Shown: positions 1-5,656 of the stretch, piece by piece
Layout: every line of letters begins with the position of its first letter
Numbering within the stretch: position 1 is the stretch's first letter
Source of the DNA: Deltaproteobacteria bacterium
GTDB taxonomy: Bacteria > Desulfobacterota > Desulfarculia > Desulfarculales > Desulfarculaceae
DNA: 5,996 bases
NCBI GenBank assembly: GCA_021815655.1
Contig: JAKAGJ010000162.1
Coordinates: 1 to 5,996 of the forward strand
Direction: 5' to 3'
The notes under the pieces: model-generated
Databases searched by the model: none
What the model was told of the DNA's origin: nothing
The model's input: only the letters and a program-made list of their open reading frames with translations
Position numbers and translations under genes: made by a program

Positions 1-1
1 G

Positions 2-1846
2 CTGATGTCCGTGCTCCTGGTGGCCGCGGTCATGGCCATTTCCACCGCGGTGGCCTATTTCATCCTGGACCGCCAGAGCGGCGAGGCCGCCAGCCAGGTG
101 ATCGGCAAATCCTTCACCCTGATCCAGGAGGAGTTGCAGGCCGGGCAGGCCAAGCTGGCCAAAGGTGTGTCGCAACTGGCCGGCATGGACAAGATCCCGG
201 TCAACGTCAAGTACCTGGTCGAGTACGGCGGCAAGACCAAGGAGCCCGAGCTGCGCCCCACCTACGGGGAGGTGGTGCAGACCATGGAGAACTCGGTCCT
301 GGCCCAGGGCTTCTGGAAGGTGGCCATCTACGGGCCCGCGGGAGAGCTCATGGCCTGGGCCGTCAGCCAGGACGGTGGCGTGCTCCTGGGCTATGCCCAA
401 ACCCAGCCCCAGTATCAGCGCCGCTTCAAGCTGATAAAGCCCGGTGAGGAGTTGAACCTCAACAATTGGCAAGATAGCGGCACCCCCGGCAGCGAATTCC
501 CCCAGAACCGGGCCGCCAAGGGCCGGGAGGAGAGCGCCAGCACCCTGGTCCTGGAGGGCCAGGCCTTGTGCCTGATGTCCCAGGCCCCGGTGCTGGGCGA
601 TGTGTATAACCGCGAAACCAATAGCTTCGACACCAAACCCGTGGGGCTGGTGGTGGCCCTGGTGCGTCTGGATGAGGCCCAGGTGCGGCGCCTGGCCAGG
701 CTTGGCGGCACCGGCGTGAACATCTACACCAGCCAGGGGCTGAGCGTGGGCACCGAGCCCGGCCTGGCGCGGCCCAGCCGCAACTGGGATGCCGCGCCCG
801 AGAAGTATGACAGTCATTTGACCGAGGTCCAGGCGGAGAAGGCCAGCTACTACGAGGGCCTGATGGGCTTGAGCGGCGGCGGCAAGCGCCTGGCCGCCGT
901 GGCCTGCCTGTATTCCAAGGAGGCGGCCAACCGCAACAGCCAGCAGATGATAAAGCTTCTGGCCCTGGCGGCCCTGGCCTGCGTGCTCCTGACCGTGCCC
1001 GGGGCCTGGATATTCGCGCACCGTCTGGCGCGGCCCCTCAACCAGGCCATCGCCGAGCTGGACGACATGTCCCAGCAGATGAGCGCCGCCGCCGGCCAGG
1101 TCAGCGCCGCCAGCCAGTCCCTGGCCCAGAACGCCAGCACCCAGGCTGGCTCCCTGGAGGAGATCAGCGCCGCCCTGGCCGACACCACCGGCCGCGCCCA
1201 GCAGAATTCCAGCAACGCCCAGGAAGCCGACCGCCACGGCCGGCAGGGCATAGAAAATCTGCAAAGCGCCAACCAGTCCATGAAGACCCTCAAACAGTCC
1301 ATGCGCGAAACTTCCGAGGCCGGCGACAACGTGGTCAAGGTGGTGCAGACCATCGACGCCATCGCCTTCCAGATCAACCTGCTGGCCTTGAACGCCGCCG
1401 TCGAGGCGGCCCGGGCGGGAGAGGCCGGGGCCGGCTTCGCGGTGGTGGCCGGCGAGGTGCGCAACCTGGCCATGCGCTCGGCCGAGGCCAGCCACAATAC
1501 CCATACCCTGGTGGAAGACATCATCCAGAAAATCAAGGTGGGCTCGGGGGTGGTGGAAAAGACCGACCAGCTTTACGGCAAGGTGGCCCTGGGCGTGCAG
1601 GCCGTGACCGGCCTGGTGGGCGAGATCGCCGCGGCCAGCCAGGAGCAGCTGGGCGACATCGAGCAGGTGGGCTCGGCCATCCAGTCCATCAACCAGGGCA
1701 CCCAGCAGGGCGCCGCCAACGCCCAGGAGTCGGCCAGCGCCAGCGAGGAGATGAGCGCCCAGGCCATGCACCTCAAGGGGCAGGTGGAGATCATGAGGAG
1801 CCTGATCCAAGGCGGCAAAAATGGAGCGGGCGAGCGGGACGACTAG
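2..1846 (+). CDS. Methyl-accepting chemotaxis protein, transmembrane, with large extracytoplasmic sensor (5' end open)
   Basis: This is a chemoreceptor that would sense a ligand outside the membrane and control CheA/CheW and the flagellar motor. Residues are numbered from the ATG at 5. A hydrophobic segment at about 1-19 is TM1. Residues 20-314 form a sensor region of dCache-like size, whose ligand cannot be told. TM2 is about 318-338. The cytoplasmic part has a methylation-type segment around SLEE (383-386) and the diagnostic hairpin tip at about 450-495, including IDAIAFQINLLALNAAVEAA and then RAGE (470-473). A second methylation-like segment, SASEEMSAQA, lies near the C-terminus. The SLEE-to-tip distance matches my memory of E. 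coli Tsr. The linker after TM2 (HRLARPL, Pro344) is too short for a full HAMP domain. There is no C-terminal CheR-binding pentapeptide. The codon before the first ATG (CTG, 2-4) is in frame and open, so a few N-terminal residues probably lie outside the window. Family assignment is very sure. Confidence 0.95.
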   Translation: MMSVLLVAAVMAISTAVAYFILDRQSGEAASQVIGKSFTLIQEELQAGQAKLAKGVSQLAGMDKIPVNVKYLVEYGGKTKEPELRPTYGEVVQTMENSVLAQGFWKVAIYGPAGELMAWAVSQDGGVLLGYAQTQPQYQRRFKLIKPGEELNLNNWQDSGTPGSEFPQNRAAKGREESASTLVLEGQALCLMSQAPVLGDVYNRETNSFDTKPVGLVVALVRLDEAQVRRLARLGGTGVNIYTSQGLSVGTEPGLARPSRNWDAAPEKYDSHLTEVQAEKASYYEGLMGLSGGGKRLAAVACLYSKEAANRNSQQMIKLLALAALACVLLTVPGAWIFAHRLARPLNQAIAELDDMSQQMSAAAGQVSAASQSLAQNASTQAGSLEEISAALADTTGRAQQNSSNAQEADRHGRQGIENLQSANQSMKTLKQSMRETSEAGDNVVKVVQTIDAIAFQINLLALNAAVEAARAGEAGAGFAVVAGEVRNLAMRSAEASHNTHTLVEDIIQKIKVGSGVVEKTDQLYGKVALGVQAVTGLVGEIAAASQEQLGDIEQVGSAIQSINQGTQQGAANAQESASASEEMSAQAMHLKGQVEIMRSLIQGGKNGAGERDD

Positions 1847-1864
1847 CCCCCTGCCCGCCCGCCC
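1828..1864. terminator. GC-rich imperfect hairpin at the convergent chemoreceptor/dehydratase junction
   Basis: GGGCG-A-GCGGG (1828-1838) can pair with CCCGC-C-CGCCC (1854-1864). This gives two 5-bp blocks separated by one mismatch, with a 15-nt loop holding the chemoreceptor stop codon. It sits at the 32-bp gap between two convergent genes, where a bidirectional terminator is expected. There is no T-tract on either side, and such pairings arise easily in GC-rich DNA, so intrinsic termination is only a weak inference. Confidence 0.25.
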
Positions 1865-1878
1865 CGCTTGGCGCGCCC

Positions 1879-3327
1879 TCAGGCTATGGACAGCAGGCCC
1901 TTGACCTTTTGCACCTTGGCCTCCATGCCGGCCTGGCGCTCTATCATGATACGCTGGGCCGCCGGCGGGCCGGCCCCGTGCATGGACTCGATGAGGTAGC
2001 CCACGGCCCCCGCCCCGGCGGTGAGGTTCTCGATGAGCCTGAGCACCTTGACCCGATCCAGCACCTGGTAGTCGGGCTGGGCCGCCAGGTATTTGAGCAG
2101 GTAGGGGCTGGTTTCGGGGTTGGCCAGGTCAGCCGCCGAGGGCAGGGTGCCCAATAGGCCGCCAGCCACGTCGGTGGCCAGGCGGGCGATCTCGTAGGGC
2201 AGACGGGTGACGTTGAGCTTGCAGACGTTGGCCAGGAGCAAGTCCACCAGATAGTTGCCCGCCGCCGTGGGCCGGCCCTCGTGAGAGCAGGCCAGGCCGC
2301 AGGCGTAGAGCGTCTCGTTGAGATGATTCATCTCGATGATCTTTTCGCGGATGTGGCTGGCCTTGTCCACGCCGTTCATGCGCGCCATCAGGGCCGTGGC
2401 GCCGATGAGCACGTCGCCCACGCCCACCTTGCAGCCGCCGTAGCTCTGGCGGTGGTAGGAGGCGAAGCGCTCCACCAGGGTACCGCTGAACTCCACCTCG
2501 CCGTCCAGGAAAACCCGCTCGTCCGGCACGAAGACGTCCTCGAAGACGGTCATCACCTCCTGGCCGCCGAAGACCGGGTTGCCCACGTCCAGGGTATCGG
2601 CCTCCAGCTTGCGGGTGTCGCTGGCCTGGCGGCCATAGATGTAGCGCACGCCTGGGGCGTTCACTGGCACCGCGCAGCAGATGGCCCAGGCTTCCTCGCC
2701 GGGGCGCATGGCCATGGTGGGCATGACCAGTATCTCGTGGGAGTTGAGCATGCCGGTCTGGTGCAGCTTGGCCCCGCTGATGACCACGCCGCCCGGGCGG
2801 CGCTCCTTGACCCGCAAAAAGAGGTCGGGGTCCACCTGGTCCTTGGGGCGCTTGCCGCGGTCGCCCTTGGGGTCGGTCATGGCCCCGTCCACCACCAGGT
2901 CCTGGCGCTGCACCCAGGCCCAGTAATCGCGGAAGCGGGCATGGTAGCTGGTGCCGTGTTTCTGGTCGCAGTCAAAGGTGGTGCTATAGACGGCGTTGGC
3001 CGCGTCCATGCCCACGCAACGCTGGAAGCAGCAGCCGGTGGAGGCCCCGCAGTGGCGCTGCATCTTCACCTTGTTCACCAGGTCCTGGCTGCTCAGGTGC
3101 AAATGGGTGAAGCGGTTCACCTCCTCCTGGCACAAGGGCGACACCACCCGGAACAGATCGCGGGTGGCGGGGTCGTGGGCCGCGTCGTAGGTGAAGGCCA
3201 CCGCCTGGCGGGAGGGTTGCACCAGCCCGTGGCCGGCCAACTCGCCGGTGGGCCGCCCTAGGATATGGGCCGAGATGTTTAAGGATTCCAGGGATCGCAG
3301 ATACTGCTCGCCGGTCTTGAGGGCCAT
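1879..3327 (-). CDS. abfD: 4-hydroxybutyryl-CoA dehydratase / vinylacetyl-CoA delta-isomerase
   Basis: A cytoplasmic FAD and [4Fe-4S] enzyme that dehydrates 4-hydroxybutyryl-CoA to crotonyl-CoA by a ketyl-radical route; the family also isomerises vinylacetyl-CoA. It belongs to the HpaB-like flavoprotein superfamily. The 482 residues compare with about 490 in the Clostridium aminobutyricum enzyme as I remember it, and similarity runs from the N-terminus (TGEQYLRSLESLN) to the end. All four cluster ligands are present: Cys100 and Cys104 in CCFQRCVGMDA, and His292 and Cys299 in YHRQSYGGC. Tyr296 and Glu257 (GGQE) are at the known active-site positions, and Glu447 in ESMHGAG matches the third catalytic residue. 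VDGAMTDPKGDRG (146-158) and HQTG (189-192) are also family blocks. The ATG at 3327 has GGAG (complement of 3337-3340) 9 nt upstream. The gene is divergent from the acyl-CoA dehydrogenase and shares a 217-bp control region with it. In bacteria the enzyme serves 4-aminobutyrate/succinate fermentation; which pathway applies here is not shown. Confidence 0.95.
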   Translation of the reverse strand: MALKTGEQYLRSLESLNISAHILGRPTGELAGHGLVQPSRQAVAFTYDAAHDPATRDLFRVVSPLCQEEVNRFTHLHLSSQDLVNKVKMQRHCGASTGCCFQRCVGMDAANAVYSTTFDCDQKHGTSYHARFRDYWAWVQRQDLVVDGAMTDPKGDRGKRPKDQVDPDLFLRVKERRPGGVVISGAKLHQTGMLNSHEILVMPTMAMRPGEEAWAICCAVPVNAPGVRYIYGRQASDTRKLEADTLDVGNPVFGGQEVMTVFEDVFVPDERVFLDGEVEFSGTLVERFASYHRQSYGGCKVGVGDVLIGATALMARMNGVDKASHIREKIIEMNHLNETLYACGLACSHEGRPTAAGNYLVDLLLANVCKLNVTRLPYEIARLATDVAGGLLGTLPSAADLANPETSPYLLKYLAAQPDYQVLDRVKVLRLIENLTAGAGAVGYLIESMHGAGPPAAQRIMIERQAGMEAKVQKVKGLLSIA

Positions 3328-3396
3328 GGCCGCACACTCCGCTTTTGGGTGGGGTCTTTAAGGAAAGCATACATATAATGCGCATCCTCCGCCAGG

Positions 3397-3422
3397 ATAT
3401 ATTGCAATCTTAAGCAATGTAT
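3397..3422. repeat. Imperfect inverted repeat over the promoter -35 (ATTGC-N8-GCAAT core)
   Basis: ATATATTGC (3397-3405) pairs with GCAATGTAT (3414-3422), eight of nine positions matching, around the 8-nt centre AATCTTAA. Its left arm overlaps the TTGCAA -35 candidate, so a dimeric regulator bound here could affect rightward transcription. It could also act on the divergent gene. The motif differs from the TACGTATAG array, so a second regulator is possible. I do not assign it to a regulator family. Confidence 0.4.
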
Positions 3423-3429
3423 ATATAAT
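3402..3429 (+). promoter_or_regulatory. Candidate sigma-70 promoter for the acyl-CoA dehydrogenase gene
   Basis: A perfect -10 hexamer TATAAT (3424-3429) follows TTGCAA (3402-3407, four of six matches to TTGACA) with a 16-nt spacer. Transcription would begin near 3436, giving a leader of about 110 nt that includes the whole operator array at 3441-3480. The box match is seen in the sequence; activity is inferred. Confidence 0.45.
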
Positions 3430-3440
3430 GTTGAGACATC

Positions 3441-3480
3441 TACGTATAGTCATGATATACGTATAGTCACGCTATACGTT
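3441..3480. repeat. Operator-like array: three copies of TACGTATAG (two direct, one inverted)
   Basis: TACGTATAGTCA occurs exactly at 3441-3452 and again at 3458-3469, offset 17 bp. The inverted form CTATACGTT follows at 3472-3480. Copies two and three make an inverted repeat, ACGTATAG (3459-3466) and CTATACGT (3472-3479), with 5 nt between the arms. Copy two also contains the 10-bp palindrome TATACGTATA (3456-3465). The array lies just downstream of the predicted rightward transcription start, a position typical of a repressor site. It is within reach of the divergent gene too. No regulator gene is in the window, so the cognate family is unknown. Confidence 0.6.
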
Positions 3481-3533
3481 ACTATCTGGCGCCGGCAGCC
3501 TTAGCCAGATGGTGGCCCCTCAACACAGCAATT

Positions 3534-3539
3534 GGGAGA
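3534..3539 (+). promoter_or_regulatory. Ribosome binding site deciding the acyl-CoA dehydrogenase start
   Basis: GGGAGA lies 5 nt before the ATG at 3545. The longer frame opens with an ATG at 3509 that has no purine-rich motif at the right distance and would add 12 residues (MVAPQHSNWETV) that do not resemble this family's N-terminus. The 3545 start is therefore preferred. Confidence 0.75.
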
Positions 3540-3544
3540 CAGTC

Positions 3545-5365
3545 ATGGGCACCAACCATTTCCGCCGCGACGGCCGCGACACCAAATTCGTGCTTTTCGA
3601 GCACCTGGGCATTGACCGCCTGCTCAAGTACGAACAGTTTCAGGACTTCAGCGTGGAAGACCTGAGCATGATAATCGAGGAAGGCCTCAAGGTGGGACGC
3701 GAGGTGCTGGGGCCGGCCTTGCAGGACGGCGACCGCATCGGCTGCTCCTACGCCGACGGCGTGGTTACCACCCCCGATAGTTGGAAGGATTGCTGGAAGG
3801 TCCTGACCGAGAACGGCTGGCCGGCCGCGGGTCAGAGCCCCGAGTTCGGCGGCCAGGGTTTGCCGATCATCGTCAGCGGCTTGGTCAACGAGATATTCGC
3901 CAGCGCCAACATGGCCGTGATGACCTTCCCGGGCCTGAGCATCGGCGCCGGCCACCTCATCGAAACCTTCGGCACCGATGAGGACAAGGCCCTGTTCGTG
4001 GAGAGCATGTACACCGGCCGCTGGGGCGGCACCATGTGCCTGACCGAGAACGACGCCGGATCGGACGTGGGCGCCGCGCGCAGCAAGGCCTTCCCCGGCG
4101 CCGACCCCGACAATCCCCGCATCTACAAGATCGAGGGCACCAAGCGCTTCATCACCTGCGGCGAGCACGACCTTACCGAGAACATCATCCACCTGGTCCT
4201 GGCGCGCATCGAGGGCGGTCCCGCCGGCACCAAGGGCCTGAGCCTGTTCATCGTGCCCAAGATATGGGTCAACCCCGACGGCTCCCTGGGCGAGCCCAAT
4301 GATGTCTTCTGCACCGGCATCGAGCACAAGATGGGTATCCACGGCTCCAGCACCTGCTCGCTGAACTTCGGCGAGAAGGGCCACTGCCGGGGCATCCTCT
4401 TGGGCGAGCCCCACAGCGGCATGGCCAAGATGTTCCAGATGATGAACGGCGCCCGCATCGGCTGCGGCATCCAGTCCACCGGTATCGCCACCAGCGCCTA
4501 CGACAGCGCCCGCGCCTACGCCAAGGAGCGCATCCAGGGCGCGCCCCTGACCAACCGCCACGGCGGCGGCGTGCCCATCATCCAGCACGAGGACGTGCGC
4601 CGCATGCTCCTGAACCTGAAGTCCGGCACCGAGGCCATGCGCGCCCTTCTGGCCTACCTGCTGTTCAACGAGGATATGGCCAGCTATGACCCAGACCCCG
4701 AGGTCCGCCAAGCCGCCTCCGGCAGGGTGGAGCTTCTGACCCCTCTGGTCAAGGCCTACAACACCGACCTGGGCTATCAGCTCACCCGCGACGCCATACA
4801 GGTGCTGGGAGGCTCGGGCTATTGCAGCGACTTCCCGGTGGAGCAAAACGCCCGCGACATCAAGATTCTTTCCATCTGGGAGGGCACCAACTACATCCAG
4901 GCCCTGGACCTGGTGGGGCGCAAGCTGCCCATGGCCGGGGGCAAGATATTCCAAGGTGTCATGGGAGAGCTGATCGGCATGGCCCGCGCCAACGCGCAGG
5001 ATGCGGACTTCGCGGCCGATTTCGGCCTGCTGGAGAAGGCGGCCAAGATGGTGGGCGATTTTGCCCAGCGCTTCACGGGCTACTTCAAGGAGGGGCGCGT
5101 CTCCCTGGTGCCCATGTACGCCACCCGCTTCCTGGACTGTTTCGCCGAGGTTATTCTGGCCAAGCTGATGCTGGAGCAAGGACTGGTGGCCCGCGCCAAG
5201 TTGGCCCAGGTGGACCCCAACTCCGCCGACGGCGTCTTCTACCGCGGCAAGATGGCCAGCACCAAATTCTTCTGCCGCAACATACTCACCAACGTTTTCG
5301 GCCGCTACCAGGCGCTGTTGCAGGAGGACCTCTCGGCCTTGGAAGTGCCCGAGGAGGCCTTCTAG
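3545..5365 (+). CDS. Acyl-CoA dehydrogenase, long form with C-terminal extension (DmdC/FadE5-like)
   Basis: An FAD enzyme that oxidises an acyl-CoA to the 2,3-enoyl-CoA and passes electrons to an electron-transfer flavoprotein. At 606 residues it is much longer than the roughly 380 of MCAD-type enzymes and matches the 600-residue class with an extra C-terminal helical domain (DmdC, FadE5). N-terminal domain: NGWPAAGQSPEFGGQGLP. Flavin-binding block: MCLTENDAGSDV from residue 164. Middle domain: IEGTKRFITCGEHD, GTKGLSLFIVPK and HKMGIHGSS (from 261). C-terminal dehydrogenase domain: NGARIGCGIQSTG (from 301), VLGGSGYCSDFPVEQNARDIKI and the active-site loop IWEGTNYIQALDLVGRKL. Glu446 there sits where MCAD has its catalytic base. 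Residues from about 460 to 606 are the extension. The gene is divergent from the 4-hydroxybutyryl-CoA dehydratase. Substrate unknown: C4 or another short chain would suit the neighbour, and a methylthiopropionyl-CoA-like substrate is also possible from family membership. Confidence 0.93.
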   Translation: MGTNHFRRDGRDTKFVLFEHLGIDRLLKYEQFQDFSVEDLSMIIEEGLKVGREVLGPALQDGDRIGCSYADGVVTTPDSWKDCWKVLTENGWPAAGQSPEFGGQGLPIIVSGLVNEIFASANMAVMTFPGLSIGAGHLIETFGTDEDKALFVESMYTGRWGGTMCLTENDAGSDVGAARSKAFPGADPDNPRIYKIEGTKRFITCGEHDLTENIIHLVLARIEGGPAGTKGLSLFIVPKIWVNPDGSLGEPNDVFCTGIEHKMGIHGSSTCSLNFGEKGHCRGILLGEPHSGMAKMFQMMNGARIGCGIQSTGIATSAYDSARAYAKERIQGAPLTNRHGGGVPIIQHEDVRRMLLNLKSGTEAMRALLAYLLFNEDMASYDPDPEVRQAASGRVELLTPLVKAYNTDLGYQLTRDAIQVLGGSGYCSDFPVEQNARDIKILSIWEGTNYIQALDLVGRKLPMAGGKIFQGVMGELIGMARANAQDADFAADFGLLEKAAKMVGDFAQRFTGYFKEGRVSLVPMYATRFLDCFAEVILAKLMLEQGLVARAKLAQVDPNSADGVFYRGKMASTKFFCRNILTNVFGRYQALLQEDLSALEVPEEAF

Positions 5366-5391
5366 CCGGCCCGGCCACGGCCAACCCTTTA

Positions 5392-5458
5392 CCTGCCCCC
5401 CCTGACCCAATCCGGAAAGAATACGCGGGCGTTCTGGATGACGGACAGGGGGGGCAGG
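5392..5458. repeat. Large stem-loop with 13-bp C7/G7 arms downstream of the acyl-CoA dehydrogenase
   Basis: CCTGCCCCCCCTG (5392-5404) is the exact reverse complement of CAGGGGGGGCAGG (5446-5458). Pairing continues inward after an A/A mismatch as CC with GG (5406-5407 with 5443-5444). After a small internal loop, ATCCGGAA (5410-5417) pairs with TTCTGGAT (5432-5439), including one G-U pair. The apical loop is 14 nt. The structure begins 26 nt after the stop codon, so it may mark or protect the mRNA 3' end. No T-run follows, so it is not a standard intrinsic terminator. Confidence 0.6.
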
Positions 5459-5471
5459 ATGTATCTTGCCC

Positions 5472-5504
5472 GGCCCGCGCTCCGGCCAAGCCGGCGCGCG
5501 GGCC
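5472..5504. terminator. Strong GC-rich hairpin, possible terminator without a T-tract
   Basis: GGCCCGCGC (5472-5480) is the exact reverse complement of GCGCGGGCC (5496-5504). Inside, CCGGC (5482-5486) pairs with GCCGG (5490-5494), leaving one T/C mismatch between the blocks and a CAA triloop. This makes a nearly continuous 15-step stem. It lies about 106 nt after the acyl-CoA dehydrogenase stop. The next bases (AGTTGAGACGG) are not T-rich, so termination, mRNA 3'-end protection or a REP-like element are all possible. Confidence 0.5.
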
Positions 5505-5543
5505 AGTTGAGACGGCCACTGGGAATGGGGTTATTTTATCTTA

Positions 5544-5555
5544 TCTGATATCAGA
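5544..5555. repeat. Perfect 12-bp palindrome TCTGATATCAGA in an AT-rich patch
   Basis: The palindrome has no central spacer and sits in the only AT-rich part of the convergent spacer, after a TTATTTTATCTTATC stretch. Gapless palindromes of this size are typical of dimeric protein-binding sites, but no promoter of good quality was found next to it. A weak TAAAAT -10-like box on the minus strand (complement of 5533-5538) lacks a matching -35. Confidence 0.35.
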
Positions 5556-5601
5556 CACTAACCACACGAAACAAACATACTTTGACCATGCAATGGCCAC
5601 C

Positions 5602-5621
5602 GCGGGCCATGGATGGCCCGC
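5602..5621. repeat. Hairpin 1 of a three-hairpin run
   Basis: GCGGGCCAT (5602-5610) and ATGGCCCGC (5613-5621) are exact reverse complements around a GG centre. In RNA the closing base pairs would open to give a loop of four or more. An upstream ATGGCC (5593-5598) can compete for the same GGCCAT (5605-5610), giving an alternative stem. Confidence 0.5.
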
Positions 5622-5653
5622 CAAATCGCGAGACTGACCAGGCCAGCGATTTG
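5622..5653. repeat. Hairpin 2 of a three-hairpin run
   Basis: CAAATCGC (5622-5629) and GCGATTTG (5646-5653) are exact 8-bp reverse complements with a 16-nt loop. It abuts hairpin 1 with no intervening base and is 3 nt from hairpin 3. Confidence 0.5.
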
Positions 5654-5656
5654 AGA

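Larger units (their letters stand above)
3369..3430. repeat. Two near-identical TATAATG-ending 12-mers, 50 bp apart
   Basis: ATACATATAATG (3369-3380) and GTATATATAATG (3419-3430) agree at 10 of 12 positions. Both contain a perfect TATAAT on the plus strand. Only the second has a plausible -35 upstream. The first lies in the leader side of the divergent dehydratase gene. They may be duplicated regulator sites or simple AT-rich similarity. Confidence 0.3.
3328..3544. promoter_or_regulatory. Divergent control region between the dehydratase and acyl-CoA dehydrogenase genes
   Basis: This 217-bp spacer is visibly AT-rich between about 3357 and 3484 in an otherwise GC-rich window. It must carry promoters for both flanking genes. 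It holds a rightward promoter candidate, an inverted repeat over its -35, near-repeated TATAATG elements, and a three-copy operator-like motif, each listed separately. No leftward promoter of comparable quality was found. The best guess on the minus strand is ATGACT, 17 nt, CATTAT (complement of 3425-3453), with four of six matches in each box. Confidence 0.7.

Noticed and set aside
850..1536. 228-codon minus-strand ORF inside the chemoreceptor gene
   Set aside because: Antisense of the highly conserved signalling domain, rich in Ala, Ser, Arg and Trp with no family features.
1870..1877. GGCGCGCC palindrome in the chemoreceptor/dehydratase gap
   Set aside because: An 8-bp GC palindrome is unremarkable at this base composition.
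2281..3261. 326-codon plus-strand ORF antisense to the dehydratase
   Set aside because: Same His/Gly/Val/Ala-rich shadow composition; the opposite strand has a strongly conserved enzyme.
3380..3394. Sigma-54-like promoter on the minus strand (TGGC at 3394-3391, GC at 3381-3380)
   Set aside because: Only the TGGC block and the final GC fit with the right spacing. The TTGC part of the -12 element is absent, so the match is too weak.
3509..3544. Upstream ATG at 3509 as the acyl-CoA dehydrogenase start
   Set aside because: No Shine-Dalgarno sequence, and it would lie very close to the operator array. The ATG at 3545 has GGGAGA at ideal spacing.
3482..5410. 642-codon minus-strand ORF antisense to the acyl-CoA dehydrogenase
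   Set aside because: The translation is dominated by Gly, Ala, Val, His, Gln and Leu with no recognisable motif, as expected from the antisense frame of a GC-rich gene. The plus strand encodes a clear enzyme family over the same span.
4822..5637. 271-codon plus-strand frame running from inside the acyl-CoA dehydrogenase into the spacer
   Set aside because: It is the +1-type shadow of the dehydrogenase and simply stays open through GC-rich non-coding DNA. No ribosome binding site or motif supports it.
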